This document shows positions 41,420 to 51,756 of a stretch of DNA of 64,000 nucleotides, piece after piece. This DNA comes from Lumbricus rubellus (lineage: Eukaryota > Annelida > Clitellata > Crassiclitellata > Lumbricidae), in assembly GCA_945859605.1 (NCBI GenBank), contig OX243819.1, positions 4,991,326 through 5,055,325 of the forward strand, written 5' to 3'. The notes below the pieces were generated by a model. The model saw nothing but the letters and a program-made list of their open reading frames with translations, searched no databases and was not told the DNA's origin. Within the stretch, counting starts at the first letter, position 1. Every line of letters begins with the position of its first letter. The translations under genes and the position numbers were made by a program.

Positions 41420-42438
41420 GTAAGAATAATCTTCAAAATATTGCTCTCAATCAATTATGTCATATCAGCATTCCACGCAGCGATCCGTTTCTCTTAATGG
41501 TTTCCCATTTCAGAAATGAATAGTTTCAGAATTTCTAAAACTTAATTTTCATCCGAAACCTCCCCCTAAATGGAAACTCCCAAAAATTTTCAAGATGAGC
41601 TACTGCAATTTAAACGATCACCATTTAATTCCTTGAATCGTTCGTGCCTTCTTCAGTCTCACCGCCTACAATCGATCGTCATCTGCTTCACGCTCCTCTT
41701 TTTATCACTCATCATGATGCTTCATTCCAAAGCAAAGGCTCACCTCTTCAATATTTTATAACCTGATACATCGACTACTTCTCCCTGAAAATCTCTCTCA
41801 GTGCAAAGGGAAATATTATACATGTTATATATAACCTCTTTGGTATTCTGGCAACAGAATTTAATTCCTAAATTCTTTGGTACCGGTATCTCTGAACTAG
41901 CCTTCTGGGATGTCGAAAGGCTTCGAAATAGGTTATAGGGCATACTGGTGTCAAACCCTTAGCTCTTAAGTGGCTCTTTGGAAATTTGCATCGTTGATAG
42001 TTGTGATGCAATAAGATGCAGATTTCCTGGTAGAACTTATGCATGCGATTCCCATGTGCTAATATTGTTAATTAACATGAGCAGACTGACAGATGCGCAC
42101 CGAGTTGCTTAGAAAACGAGTCCGTCAGAGATCGGCGTACATGTAGAATTGTAGATGCATTCTCATAATTATAGGGTCTACTTGTATTAAAGTGCAAAAG
42201 GCATTAAGGAATTAAATCTCATATCGAATATTGAACATGTATAATTATGTTTTTTTTCAAAATGGCTATGCGCTAGTTCAAGGTCGATAACTGTTGCCAT
42301 TCGCTACCTCTTGTACTTTAAGAATTCAGAAATTCAGGAATTATTAATTTTTGGTTTGGACCAATTAACGTCGTAGTAATTCGTTTTAGTCAAGCAATGT
42401 GTAAACAACCTAAAGTTGTATACTACTTCATTGTCCAG
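41420..42438. other. Intron, nothing recognised
   Basis: The word AGATGCATTCTCATAATTAT near 42153 recurs at about 43174, immediately after the MAM exon at 43012. Confidence 0.45.
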
Positions 42439-42795
42439 GTTTCTCGCTGAAGTGGACCAGGAAGTTGGAAAGCCAACTCAAAGAAACGAATTATGAAACA
42501 GCTCAATGGACGTCAGATGTGCTCAGTGTCCAGTCTGATGGTTCGTTCGTCTGTTTAATGTTGGACTTGAAGTTGCCATCTAGAATCCAGGCGATACTCT
42601 TTCAGCAATCGCAGAATGGCTCCGTCTGCAATCGAACTGTGTTCACAAGCGGCAGCGTTACGGATGAACGAATTGTTGGAAAGTTCCAAGTGTCACTCGA
42701 CAGAGACGCTTCTCGAATTCAGCTACTTGTTTACTTGACTGAAAATGCTACCATAAACAACATCAAATTGGAATTCGGAAAATGTCAACAGAACG
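42439..42795 (+). CDS. MAM-like exon, full C-half
   Basis: Acceptor TTGTCCAG, donor G|GTAATC; 357 bp, phase 1 both ends. It encodes SLKWTRKLESQLKETNYETA, then FVCLMLDLKLPSRIQAILFQ, QNGSVCNRTVF and ends IKLEFGKCQQNG. Sequons (NGS, NRT, NAT) suggest an extracellular location. Confidence 0.6.
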
Positions 42796-43011
42796 GTAAT
42801 CAGAGTTTTCATGAATCTTTATGTAAAAACTTCGATCCAAAACGAGTATGAATCACTCTTCAAAAATGCAAAGCTTAGTACTAAAATTAAAAATCGAAAC
42901 AAATTCGACAATCCCCACAGTGCACACGAGTAACATGACAGAACCGAGTTCAACATCTGGCACAGACGACTGCGAACAAATGACTTTTGCAAATGTTTGT
43001 GTCTTCTACAG

Positions 43012-43168
43012 CTTCTTTGCTTAGGACCAATCTGTCGTGCGACTTCACAAACCTCGACAGCTGCGGATATCACGACGCATCGGACAAGGAATCGCATTGG
43101 GTGGCAGCAGCTTCACAGGCGGAACCCACGGGTGATTATGCGGACTATCATACAGGCAGCCATCGGCA
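43012..43168 (+). CDS. MAM N-terminal exon (3' end unclear)
   Basis: Acceptor TTCTACAG; phase 1. It encodes LSCDFTNLDSCGYHDASDKE, then SHWVAAASQ and PTGDYADYHTGS, the best MAM match in the window (CDFE...CGY....D..W...DHT.GS). After about 43168 the sequence enters a repeated word (also at 42153) and a TAA at 43187, then the (GGT)n run. No clear donor is visible, so the exon is either truncated by a repeat or spliced at an unusual site. Confidence 0.6.
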
Positions 43169-43226
43169 GATGCATGCATTCTCATAATTATAGGGCCTGA
43201 TGATGTGATGATGACTACATCATCGC

Positions 43227-43440
43227 AGTGATTATGATGATGATGATGGTGGTGGTGGTGGTGGTGGTGGTGGTGGTGGTGGTGGTGGTGGTGGTGGTGG
43301 TGGTGGTGGTGGTGGTGGCGGTGGTGGTGGTGGTGGTGGTGGGGGTGGTGGTGGTGGTGGTGGTGGTGGTGGTGGTGGTGGTGGTGGTGGTGGTGGTGGT
43401 GGTGGTGGTGGTGGTGGTGGTGGTGGTGGTGGTGGTGGTG
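43227..43440. repeat. (GGT)n microsatellite, about 210 bp
   Basis: About 70 GGT units with two single-base variants. Confidence 0.97.
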
Positions 43441-43686
43441 ATCGTAATCGTAATCTCCAAATTTCTAAAGCGCCACTTGAAGGCCAAGCGCGGGGCACCA
43501 GCTTATTCACGAACGCTGCGTTGAGTCAAAAGGGTCATGAACTGTACCTTACAGAACGGAATAGGACAATTTTTAACTAAGCTATTGCTTCGTGGCATCC
43601 AACTTGTTATCTTCTCACCTGCGGTGTTTTGTTGTCGTTTATTTAGCAGCAGAATACATGATTATGATGATGGTCTTGTGTTGTAG

Positions 43687-44001
43687 GCATTGCAGGTCGG
43701 CGTGAGTGTGTGTATGATGCAGATGGGAGGAGCTACGTTGGGCGACAGAACGTGACGTTCAGTGGAAGACCATGTCTGCAGTGGAACAAACAGAATCCAA
43801 TCGTCGATATTTTCAATGATGTCTCCTACTTTGCAGATGCATCCTTTTATTCTGATCAGCATGGAAGAGAGGTTCGTCTGGAAGACATCAGCAACTACTG
43901 TCGCAATCCATCATTCGATGGAACTTATGAAATCTGGCCTTGGTGCTACATTAATGGTTCCAGCATTCGGAAGGAATACTGTCCTATTCCGTTCTGTCAA
44001 G
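43687..44001 (+). CDS. Kringle-domain exon of the mosaic gene
   Basis: Acceptor TTGTGTTGTAG, donor G|GTACAA; 315 bp, phase 1 both ends, the usual phase of mobile kringle exons. It encodes CVYDADGRSYVGRQNVTFSG, RPCLQW, DISNYCRNPSFDGTYEIWPW and EYCPIPFC. All six kringle cysteines and the YCRNP, PWCY landmarks are in place. A 26-residue loop precedes the YCRNP part, a little longer than usual. Kringles bind proteins or lysine-containing ligands outside cells. Confidence 0.88.
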
Positions 44002-44220
44002 GTACAATTCATGATCTTGTGTACAAGCTCTTCATTACCTTCTTGCTAGTTAATATACAGAAAATATAGTAATTTATCATAGCCTAGAACTAGTGTAAGA
44101 AGACGATATATTTTTCAACATCGCTATGCAACCTTTGTGTAATGACTGTAGATGTTTATATTGCACACGCTTTATTCGCACCTCGGAGATAGAATTAGCT
44201 TTGGCGCAATGTACACTGTA

Positions 44221-45633
44221 CAGGAGGGTGGCTCAAAAAAAGTACCACCGGATAAAATGCGATAAATTCTCAACTGATTGAAAAATTACTCTGAAAATTT
44301 CCCAATTTGACGGGGAATAAATTTCCAACAATCTCTGAAAGTTTCACGTGAAACCTTTTATGTTTGCAAAAGTTACAGCTGTTTAAACTTTCAATTCCGT
44401 TTTTTCAAATATCCGGAGAATCATGTTCCAATAGTCTATATGTGATTTCATTACGATTTTTGGCAAATTACAACACGAAAAATGATGATGATGTCATACA
44501 ACGTCACTAAAAGCTATAAAAAAGCTGTTTATGATCTAGCTGTTAGTATTTGGTCATATTTTGTATATTAAGGTATCAGCTTGTGAATCCGTTACTGAAC
44601 GTCATGGGCAAAGTTTCTGCAGATGGTAAAATGGGAACTCGGACGTTGCGTGAACAGAGACTGGGACATTGCGCGGTCGTAGCAAAAGACCCAGTGAAAA
44701 GTTGAGCCTGAGCACTATGAAGGCTATCTGCAAATGTGTTTATGTAACGGAGGTCAGATGTTGGAAGAGAGGCAGGAAGTTGTCGTTTGATCTGACGGAA
44801 AAAAGCCTGATGTTCACGAAATTCGCGTGGTAGTCGCAAAGGTAAAGTTTGCAAAGCACATCATGGTTTTGGCGTCAAATCTGCTGACGTGTGTTACGGC
44901 TGCAAGAAAAGACTGCATTTAATCCCATTCAGTAGGTTAAATGTCAAACGCATCGCCGAACTCTGTTTCCCAGACTCATTGAACACCAGGTATGCTCTAA
45001 CATCTGGTTTTAATTTCCAGCAGGACGGTGCACCTGCATGCTTGCTCGCACGGCAAGGCTGATTAAGATGACGCTACCTTATTATTTTTTGTCTTTAACT
45101 GCAGTAAATTTATTGGCAAAGGTGACTAACAACCTCGCCAGACCTTAATCCTCTTGCTTATTACGTCTGGGGAGCCATGCTGGAACGCTGCAAGACATTT
45201 CATCCCAAGTTGGAGAACATTGGCTAGCTGAAGGAAGTCTTGCTGGTTATGTGGGATCAGTTGCCGCAGGACCCGATCAACAAGGCCATACTGAGCTTCA
45301 CAAAAAGAATTCGAACTCATGGTAAAGCAGGGAGTGGACACTCCCATCATACCTTACAATAAACTGCAAAACGAAATTCTGAGTTCGTAGTGAAAAGTGA
45401 TATCAGTTGACATGGAAATCAACAAGTAACGTTCATTTTCCGCGGAAATTCGAAAAAACGGAAGTGAAAGTTTAAACAGCTGTAACTTTTGCAAACATGA
45501 AACTTTTCAAGTGAAACTTTCAGGGATTGTTGTAAATTCATTCCCCTGCAAATTGAGAAATTTTCGCATAAAAAGGTCAATTGGTTGAGAAGATATCGCA
45601 TTTTATCCGGTGGTGCTTTTTTAAATCACCCTG
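44221..45633 (+). mobile_element. mariner-family transposon, degenerate
   Basis: TA-flanked (44219-44220, 45634-45635). The ends CAGGAGGGTGGCTCAAAAA and ...CACCCTG are inverted copies for about 180-200 bp. The plus strand encodes FNFQQDGAPAC near 45015 and RPDLNPLAYYVWGAMLERCK near 45140, then LPQDPINKAILSF, with stops and frame changes. Same family as the copy split by the Polinton. Confidence 0.88.
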
Positions 45634-45635
45634 TA

Positions 45636-46376
45636 TGTCTAAGTGCAGGAAATAAACAAGCGCGTATGTGAATGTCAATAAACGACATAGAACGGCGAAG
45701 AAACAGACGGGGGAAACAGAATCGGGGCAGATTGTCTCTCGCTCTGCCTCAGAAGCTGAAAGACGTCTGTAAAGTATTCCTGCTTGAAACGCCCAATGGT
45801 GACTCTGTTATCTTATCTATAGGCTGTGCACTCTATTACAAATAGCTGTTATACTTATGTAGGCTAATAATATGCCATAAAACAGCAAGTTAAGTCCAGT
45901 ATTTTTTAAAGTTTCAGTTTGCTCTGAAGTTTCAGTATTTGCATTACTTTAACTTTCCAGTTTAGTATTGGTCGTAATTTTACAATCGCTTCAGCTCTAG
46001 TTTCAGTCTTCAGTTTTCAGAACGTTTCAGTCTTAATTTAATGTTGCAGGCCTAATCAATAGAGAATTTAAATGTCATTGTGTATTAGCGTCAATAACAT
46101 TCATGTCGAAGAATATTTAAGGCAGGCAGAACATTGGGGGACCGGTAGAGTAATGCATAACACGCTGGCGTAGAGAGCGAGAGGTAGCGGATATGCTTTG
46201 TAGGCTCATATTAGCACCGATTATTGCAGGCTGTCTAGGCTATAGTTAAGGTTTATGTATTCTGTGAGCTCCGTTCTTGTGAATTGTTTAAACTACATAA
46301 TTGTACACTGTTGGCCTAACCAGTTGCGGTGTGTCAACCGTATTGTTAAATAGAGTGAATATTATTATAGGCTATA
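45636..46376. other. Intron, nothing recognised
   Basis: CAGTTT-rich, AT-rich sequence around 45890-46040; no gene. Confidence 0.4.
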
Positions 46377-47645
46377 GGGTGACACAAAAGTTCGTTCACC
46401 GTTTTCAAAATGCGTTATCTCAGTAACGGCCTCATATTTCCTTATAATATTTGGTCAGTGTATACATCATTCAAATGAAATATATTGGTACAAATTTGAT
46501 TATGATCCGGTCCGTTTTCACAATTGTTTATAAGAAAATGTAAAGACGACTAGCTTTTGCGGAAAAACTGCATTCATCAAATTTACACAGTAAAGAAAAT
46601 GTGTACACGCCTAGCCTCGTATACAAGCGTGACAAGACACTGTTGTTACCTATATAGGACATACACAGACGTAGGCTATTAGCGTACAGTATCTCCTTTC
46701 TGCTTAACCCTTTAACGACCAGCTACATACGTTTTCAATGCATTTTAGTACACGCTGGTTGTTAAAGGGTTAATGACGGCACTGACTCAGAGTGACTCTA
46801 TCCAGCATAGAATGCGCAAGCCTATACATGTACGTTTCGCCTGCTCCAAAGATGAAGTTTAGTCCTTTTGTGATGGTTTGGGGTGGGATGACTGCCAGGG
46901 GTCTTACCAAACTTCAATTTGTGCCAAATGGTACCAGACTGAACTCGCAGTACTACATACATCACCAAAATTCTCGAGCAGGAAAATGAAACGGCAGTGT
47001 CATGCAACGAAAGTTGTTTGTTGAGCAGGATGGCGCACGCTGTTAGGCTATACATCACCTGTACGTCACAGTACGTGACGATAAAGTGGCTAGACGACAA
47101 CTATCCGTCACACATAAAGCAGAAGGATTGACCAGCCAACTCTCCGGACCTCTCTCCGATTGAGAACTTGTTGAGTATTTTATCTCTCAGCGTTTATAAT
47201 GATCATGAGCCAAAGAACGTTGATCCGCTCAAAACGCGCCTCCAACGAGCGTGGAGATCGATAGCAGTTGGGACACTTCAGACGCTGATCCAGTCATGCC
47301 AGATAGAGTCATTAAGGCAGAAAGGAGCTAATGTACACTAATAACCTACGTCTGTGTATGTCCTATATAGGTAACAACAGTGTCTTGTCATGCTGGTATA
47401 CGAGGCCATAGGCGTGTACACATTTTCTTCACTGTGTAAATTTGATGAATGCAGTTTTTCCGCAAAAACTGGTCGTCTTTACATTTTCTTATAAACAATT
47501 GTGAAACCGGACGGGATCATAATCAAATTTATACCAATATCTTTCATTTGAATGATGTATACACTGACCAAATATTATAAAGAAATATTAAGCCGTTACT
47601 GAGATAACGCATTTTGAAAACGGTGAACGAACTTTCGTGTCACCC
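46377..47645 (+). mobile_element. Tc1-like transposon with about 320-bp inverted repeats
   Basis: Flanked by TA. The ends GGGTGACACAAAAGTTCGTT and its complement pair for about 320 bp. The centre encodes a degenerate Tc1-type transposase: FVMVWGGMTARGLTKLQF, LFVEQDGA and DWPANSPDLSPIENLLS, with stops between. A fragment of the end lies at 34187. Confidence 0.88.
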
Positions 47646-48139
47646 TATATAATATTCGTTTTGACCATTGAGAAACACAAATCTAATAAAATTCATGCCT
47701 TCATGCTGCTGAGTTGGAGTTCCAATCAATCGTTGCTAACCATTGCAGAACAATGTGTCTGCCACTCCTCCTTTTGCGATACACAAAGAAAAAATTAATT
47801 CGGTATTCAACTTCCAAGTTTAGTTTAGTTCTTGTTTTCTATTGTTCAATTATTTTGTTTAAATACAGTTTCAGATCTTTCCAGTTTCAGTTTTAGCTGA
47901 AGTTAACTTAAATAGAAATTTTCAGTTAGGCCTTAAGATAAAGTTATTTTTAGTTTTAGTTAACTTTGTAGCACTGTATTAGAAATTAAGAAATTCGTAA
48001 AATATACGTGGACGACAGAAGAAATGGGAGCGACACCCTACTAAAAGACATCATTGAGGGAAGAATGGAGGGGAAAAGGATGCGAGGCAGGCCAAGAACA
48101 ATGCTGCGGGAGTGGATGCTGACAGAAGATAGATACAGT
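47646..48139. other. Intron
   Basis: A TTTAGTT/CAGTTT-rich stretch followed by about 48000-48140 encoding GRMEGKRMRGRPRTMLREWM, a LINE C-terminal word of the RTE-like type (compare 33400), too short to classify. Confidence 0.5.
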
Positions 48140-49395
48140 GGACTGAAAAGTTCTTGTCCTCACTGTACCCTGACTTTACATTTTCATCTAGTGTCCGTGA
48201 TTTGGGTGTCACTCTTGATAGCACCCTTTCATTCTCTGATCACCTCTCACAGTTGACACGCTCTTGTTATTATCACCTCGTCGGCCGAGAATCAGGTTGT
48301 TCTAACTCCACTTTTTATGTGTTGGGACATTTTGATACCGTTGAATTTGTCGCAGCTTGCTCCATCCCCACATGAAGTTAGAACATTCATAGACATTTCG
48401 GAAGTAGGCTACCAAAAACACCCAGAATTATAGTGTTCTATCTCCATTTTGACTATGTTTACGGACTAGCTTGTTCTATGTCCCACGTGAAACGCGGCCG
48501 ACCCTATTTTTAGCCAGGCATTTGAGCGCTATGTTGTTCTATCTATTTCATTTTCAATTATATAGCTCCAAAATTGAATTTTTTAAATAGGCCATAAACA
48601 ACAAAAAATAACATAGGCAACATTGTGGCTGAAAATGCTGATTCTCCAGAGCTATTTATTGATAGCTTACTCGCTACTTGAATGTATTATTTTCAAGTAC
48701 AAAGATACTTTTGCCGTTTTCTCGAAAACAACATTCTTTCAGTTAGAACAACCTGATTCTCGGCCGACGACCTGAGGCGCATGAGAGCCATCAGAAGATC
48801 TGTTTCTTCTTCTGCATTTAAAACCATTGTTCATGCTTTTATTTGCTGTCGAATCGACTACTGCAACTCACTATTTGCTGGGCTTCCCAAAGTTCGCTTA
48901 TCCTCCCTTCGGTCAGTTATGAACTCGGCAGCCAGACTCATTGCTCGTCTATCTCGCTACTCCAACATTTCTACCTACATGACTGATGTTCTTCACTGGG
49001 TTCCCATTGCCTCTCGTATCCAATTCAAGGTACTGCTCTTAGTTTCGAAAACTCAAACTGGACAAACTCCCAAATACCTCTGTGACTTGATGCACAAACC
49101 CCTCTCTGCAGTCTCTTTGCGGCCTCTCCGGTCTGCTGATCGACTTGATCTATTGGTTCCAAGGACAAGGACTGCCATGGCCCAACATTGTGCCTTTGCC
49201 ATTGTAGGCCCTTCTATTTGGAATGACCTCCCTCCCACTATCCGTAGTAAGATCTTATTGGGGGTGTCATCTTCAGCCCTTCGCTACTTGAAGTCTTTTT
49301 TATTTCCTCGGGGCTGTCACGCTGAGAGCGCCTCTGAATAGCTAGTCTGTAAGAGGCGCTTTATAAATGCTCGTATACAATACAATACAATACAA
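48140..49395 (+). mobile_element. CR1/L2-group LINE 3' fragment, interrupted by a MITE
   Basis: 48154-48278 encodes FTFSSSVRDLGVTLDSTLSF and SDHLSQLTRSCYYHL; after the MITE the frame resumes at 48770 with LRRMRAIRRSVSSSAF, RIDYCNSLFAGLPKVRLSSL and HWVPIASRIQFKVLLL. It ends GCGCTTTATAAATGCTCG, followed by (ATACA)n. Same family as 5322 and 10661. Confidence 0.9.
48279..48769. mobile_element. MITE with perfect 28-bp inverted ends
   Basis: 491 bp starting CGTCGGCCGAGAATCAGG and ending with the exact complement, flanked by ACCT at 48275-48278 and 48770-48773. Excising it restores the LINE reading frame word YYHLRRMRAIRR. No ORF inside. The superfamily is not determined; a 4-bp duplication is uncommon. 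Confidence 0.88.
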
Positions 49396-49604
49396 AAAAG
49401 AGAAGCGCAGAACAGAGAAAAATGGCGTCATTGGACATACGAACCTGCCTGACGGCAGAGAACATGAAGAAGAAGAAAATATTTGACATAATTATTTTAA
49501 TTGCGTCCAGACGATTACGCAAAAATCGTCTTTGTATATAGATCTAGGTCCTATGAATTAGAATGACAACTGATTCACAGAATTTATTCTGGTTTTTCTT
49601 ATAG

Positions 49605-50018
49605 AATACTTCACGAAGGCTGTGCTGGGAAGGGATGTGGACTCTGCTGTATTATTGGCTCCACTGATTCAGTTCAACGGATCAGTCTGTATACGTTTTA
49701 AATATCGACTGAGTCATCCGAAGATCATTCTTAGCATACAGACGACGACCACCTCCAACTCCTCCTCCTCCTCCTCCTCCTCCTCATCCTCTTCCTCCTC
49801 CTCATCCTCTTCCTCCTCCCTTTGGAAACTGATGGAACTCAGCTATGGTCTTCAGACGAACGCATCTGACTGGAGCGATGCGAATGTTACACTGAACAGC
49901 ACGGATGACGAAGTGCAGCATGTGGCATTTGTGGCAGAGAAAATCGGATTTACTGTTGGGCTTGAATACGCAGCCATTCGTAACATAATCATGAATGATT
50001 CGCCATGTCCTCAACCAG
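49605..50018 (+). CDS. MAM C-terminal exon with an in-frame poly-serine expansion
   Basis: Acceptor TTTTTCTTATAG, donor G|GTAAAC; 414 bp, phase 1 both ends. It encodes YFTKAVLGRDVDSAVLLAPL, SVCIRFKYRLSHPKIILSIQ, then a run of about 21 serines from (TCC)n at 49755-49820, then LWKLMELSYGL, a W-containing strand, QHVAFVAEKIGFTVG and AAIRNIIMNDSPCPQPG. The order matches a MAM second half, with the serine run in the loop before the conserved LW. Confidence 0.75.
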
Positions 50019-50492
50019 GTAAACACGCTCTTCTTGTCACCTTATGCTCTGCTTTTAGGGTAAAGTTATAATTTTGCAGCGACACATGAAATGTTGGGAA
50101 GGACGCCCAAGTACCTCAGTGTCGATATTTAATATTCACGTTGAACTGGCACACAACGATTCTTCGTAAGACAATTAGCACTAATTATTTATGAAAAAAT
50201 TGTGCTTTTTATGGAAGCTGTGTTCCTTTTAACAGTAAGCTAAAGAAATAGGATTTAAGTGTCAAGCCGTTTTTGGACGATAGGCCTACTGCACCACTAA
50301 TCGGCCTAAAATGAAATGCTACAACACTGGAAAACCCTAGATTTAAAATTGAACTGATTTAAGTGACTGCTTTCTAAAGATTAAACTATGACACATCAAA
50401 TCACACACACCAAATCTCACAGCTTTGCTAGCTTGGCTCTAAGCATTATTTGTCACTGACTTATTATAGGCCTACATGTACATATTTTACAG
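50019..50492. other. Intron, nothing recognised
   Basis: No feature beyond TAGGCCTA words near 50281 and 50468. Confidence 0.4.
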
Positions 50493-50588
50493 AAACGAAC
50501 AAAGCGCAGCAAGAACACGAAGAACAATACACTGGAGATCGTCTGCCAAGCGATTCTTTCCGACAACTCGTTTTTAATGACAATTCTC
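50493..50588 (+). CDS. Short linker exon of the mosaic gene
   Basis: Acceptor CATATTTTACAG, donor C|GTGAGT; 96 bp, phase 1 both ends. It encodes TNKAQQEHEEQYTGDRLPSD, then SFRQLVFNDNS. Charged and without cysteine. Joining to the exon at 56417 is in phase and leads into the DEG/ENaC-like segment. The LTR retrotransposon inserted only 43 bp after its donor. Confidence 0.5.
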
Positions 50589-50631
50589 GTGAGTGACGAA
50601 CACCACCTAATTCAGTGCTCATGTAGTCATC

Positions 50632-51151
50632 TGTCACATTTCTTTTCCCTCTTCTTCTCTACGTGTGACCTTCAGTCTCTTCGGAAGCTTCTTCGTATAA
50701 GTTCGTGGTAGCGTAGGCCTATCCCTAGATAACTGTTTCATTAGCTAAATGGCTAGGTTAAAGAATCTACAGTCTTTCACTGTTTTGTTAACCAACAACG
50801 ACGACGTGTTTAACTCTTCTTATTATACTCCAAAATCCGATATAAAGTAAAACGATCAGCAACAACACAACAATGACTACACTTGCGTTATCATAACAAC
50901 TACACGACTACTACCTTCATCAGTCTACTCTATCGCAACTCAACAACAACTCTTACAGCCTATCTCAACGGCTCTCAACACGCAACTCTCCTTCTTCACT
51001 TCCACTCCCTTCTTGTACAATTCACGTACGCTCGTCTAGACGTCACGTGCTGTCCAGACAATCACCTGTGCAGACGCCGCGCGGCAATTTGCACCTGGCC
51101 TACTTACGTCGCTGTACGACAATCGGCGTGCACTGATTAAATTAGCTGACA
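50632..51151 (-). repeat. 3' LTR of the gypsy-like element
   Basis: TGTCACATTT...AGCTGACA, 520 bp; no difference from the other LTR noticed by eye. Confidence 0.95.
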
Positions 51152-51172
51152 TTACCTCCTTCCTTTCTTTTG
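51152..51172 (-). promoter_or_regulatory. Polypurine tract
   Basis: On the minus strand AAAAGAAAGGAAGGAGGTAA directly precedes the 3' LTR, as expected for plus-strand priming. Confidence 0.8.
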
Positions 51173-51268
51173 AAGAGAGCTAATTAATCTTAAAAATTAG
51201 CGAACGTATAATGCTTAAACTAAATACAAACAATTCTTATACTAAATGCAATCACAAAATACCTTATA

Positions 51269-51676
51269 CTACAATCTCGATAAGCAGTCTGCTACTACAT
51301 TCAACTTTCCTTTCTTATAGTTCAACAGAATGTCAAAATTTTGCAATGATAAAGACCATCTGACTAACTTAGCAGACTTCGACATTGACTCAGTCAAATA
51401 AACTAAAGGATTATGATCAGTGAACACATTAATCTTGGAACCAATAATGATTTCTTTCAATTTGTTTAAAGCCCATATGATTGCATAGGCTTCCTTCTCA
51501 ATCGTCGCCCATCTCCTCTGGGTATCTGTCAGCTTCTGGCTGATAAATGAAACGGGACGTTCTATCCCCTCATCGTCCACTTGTGACAGCACAACCCCCA
51601 CAGCAAAATCGCTGCTATCACAATACAAATTAAATGGTTTACCAACCTCAAACATATATAAAATCACATTATGCAA
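51269..51676 (-). CDS. RNase H fragment of Ty3/gypsy pol
   Basis: 135 codons: KPFNLYCDSSDFAVGVVLSQ, SFISQKLTDTQRRWATIEKE, AYAIIWAL, VFTDHNPLVYL and GKLNVVADCLSRL. This is the complete RNase H landmark series of Ty3/gypsy elements (D, E, D). It lies at the 3' side of the integrase C-terminal module, next to the polypurine tract. No upstream RT remains; the apparent start is created by the deletion. Confidence 0.9.
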   Translation of the reverse strand: MHNVILYMFEVGKPFNLYCDSSDFAVGVVLSQVDDEGIERPVSFISQKLTDTQRRWATIEKEAYAIIWALNKLKEIIIGSKINVFTDHNPLVYLTESMSKSAKLVRWSLSLQNFDILLNYKKGKLNVVADCLSRL

Positions 51677-51756
51677 TCAGATCTGTTTCAGAAACAATTC
51701 TAAATGTCTTAAAAGAATGTCCATTCAAATGATTAGGACAGTTATCAAAATGTACT

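Noticed and set aside
43215..43524. Long valine, threonine or proline ORFs
   Set aside because: Translations of the (GGT)n microsatellite; all frames are open.
50883..51140. 85-codon ORF present twice (also at 55570)
   Set aside because: It lies entirely in the LTR, duplicated because the LTRs are identical; no recognisable domain.
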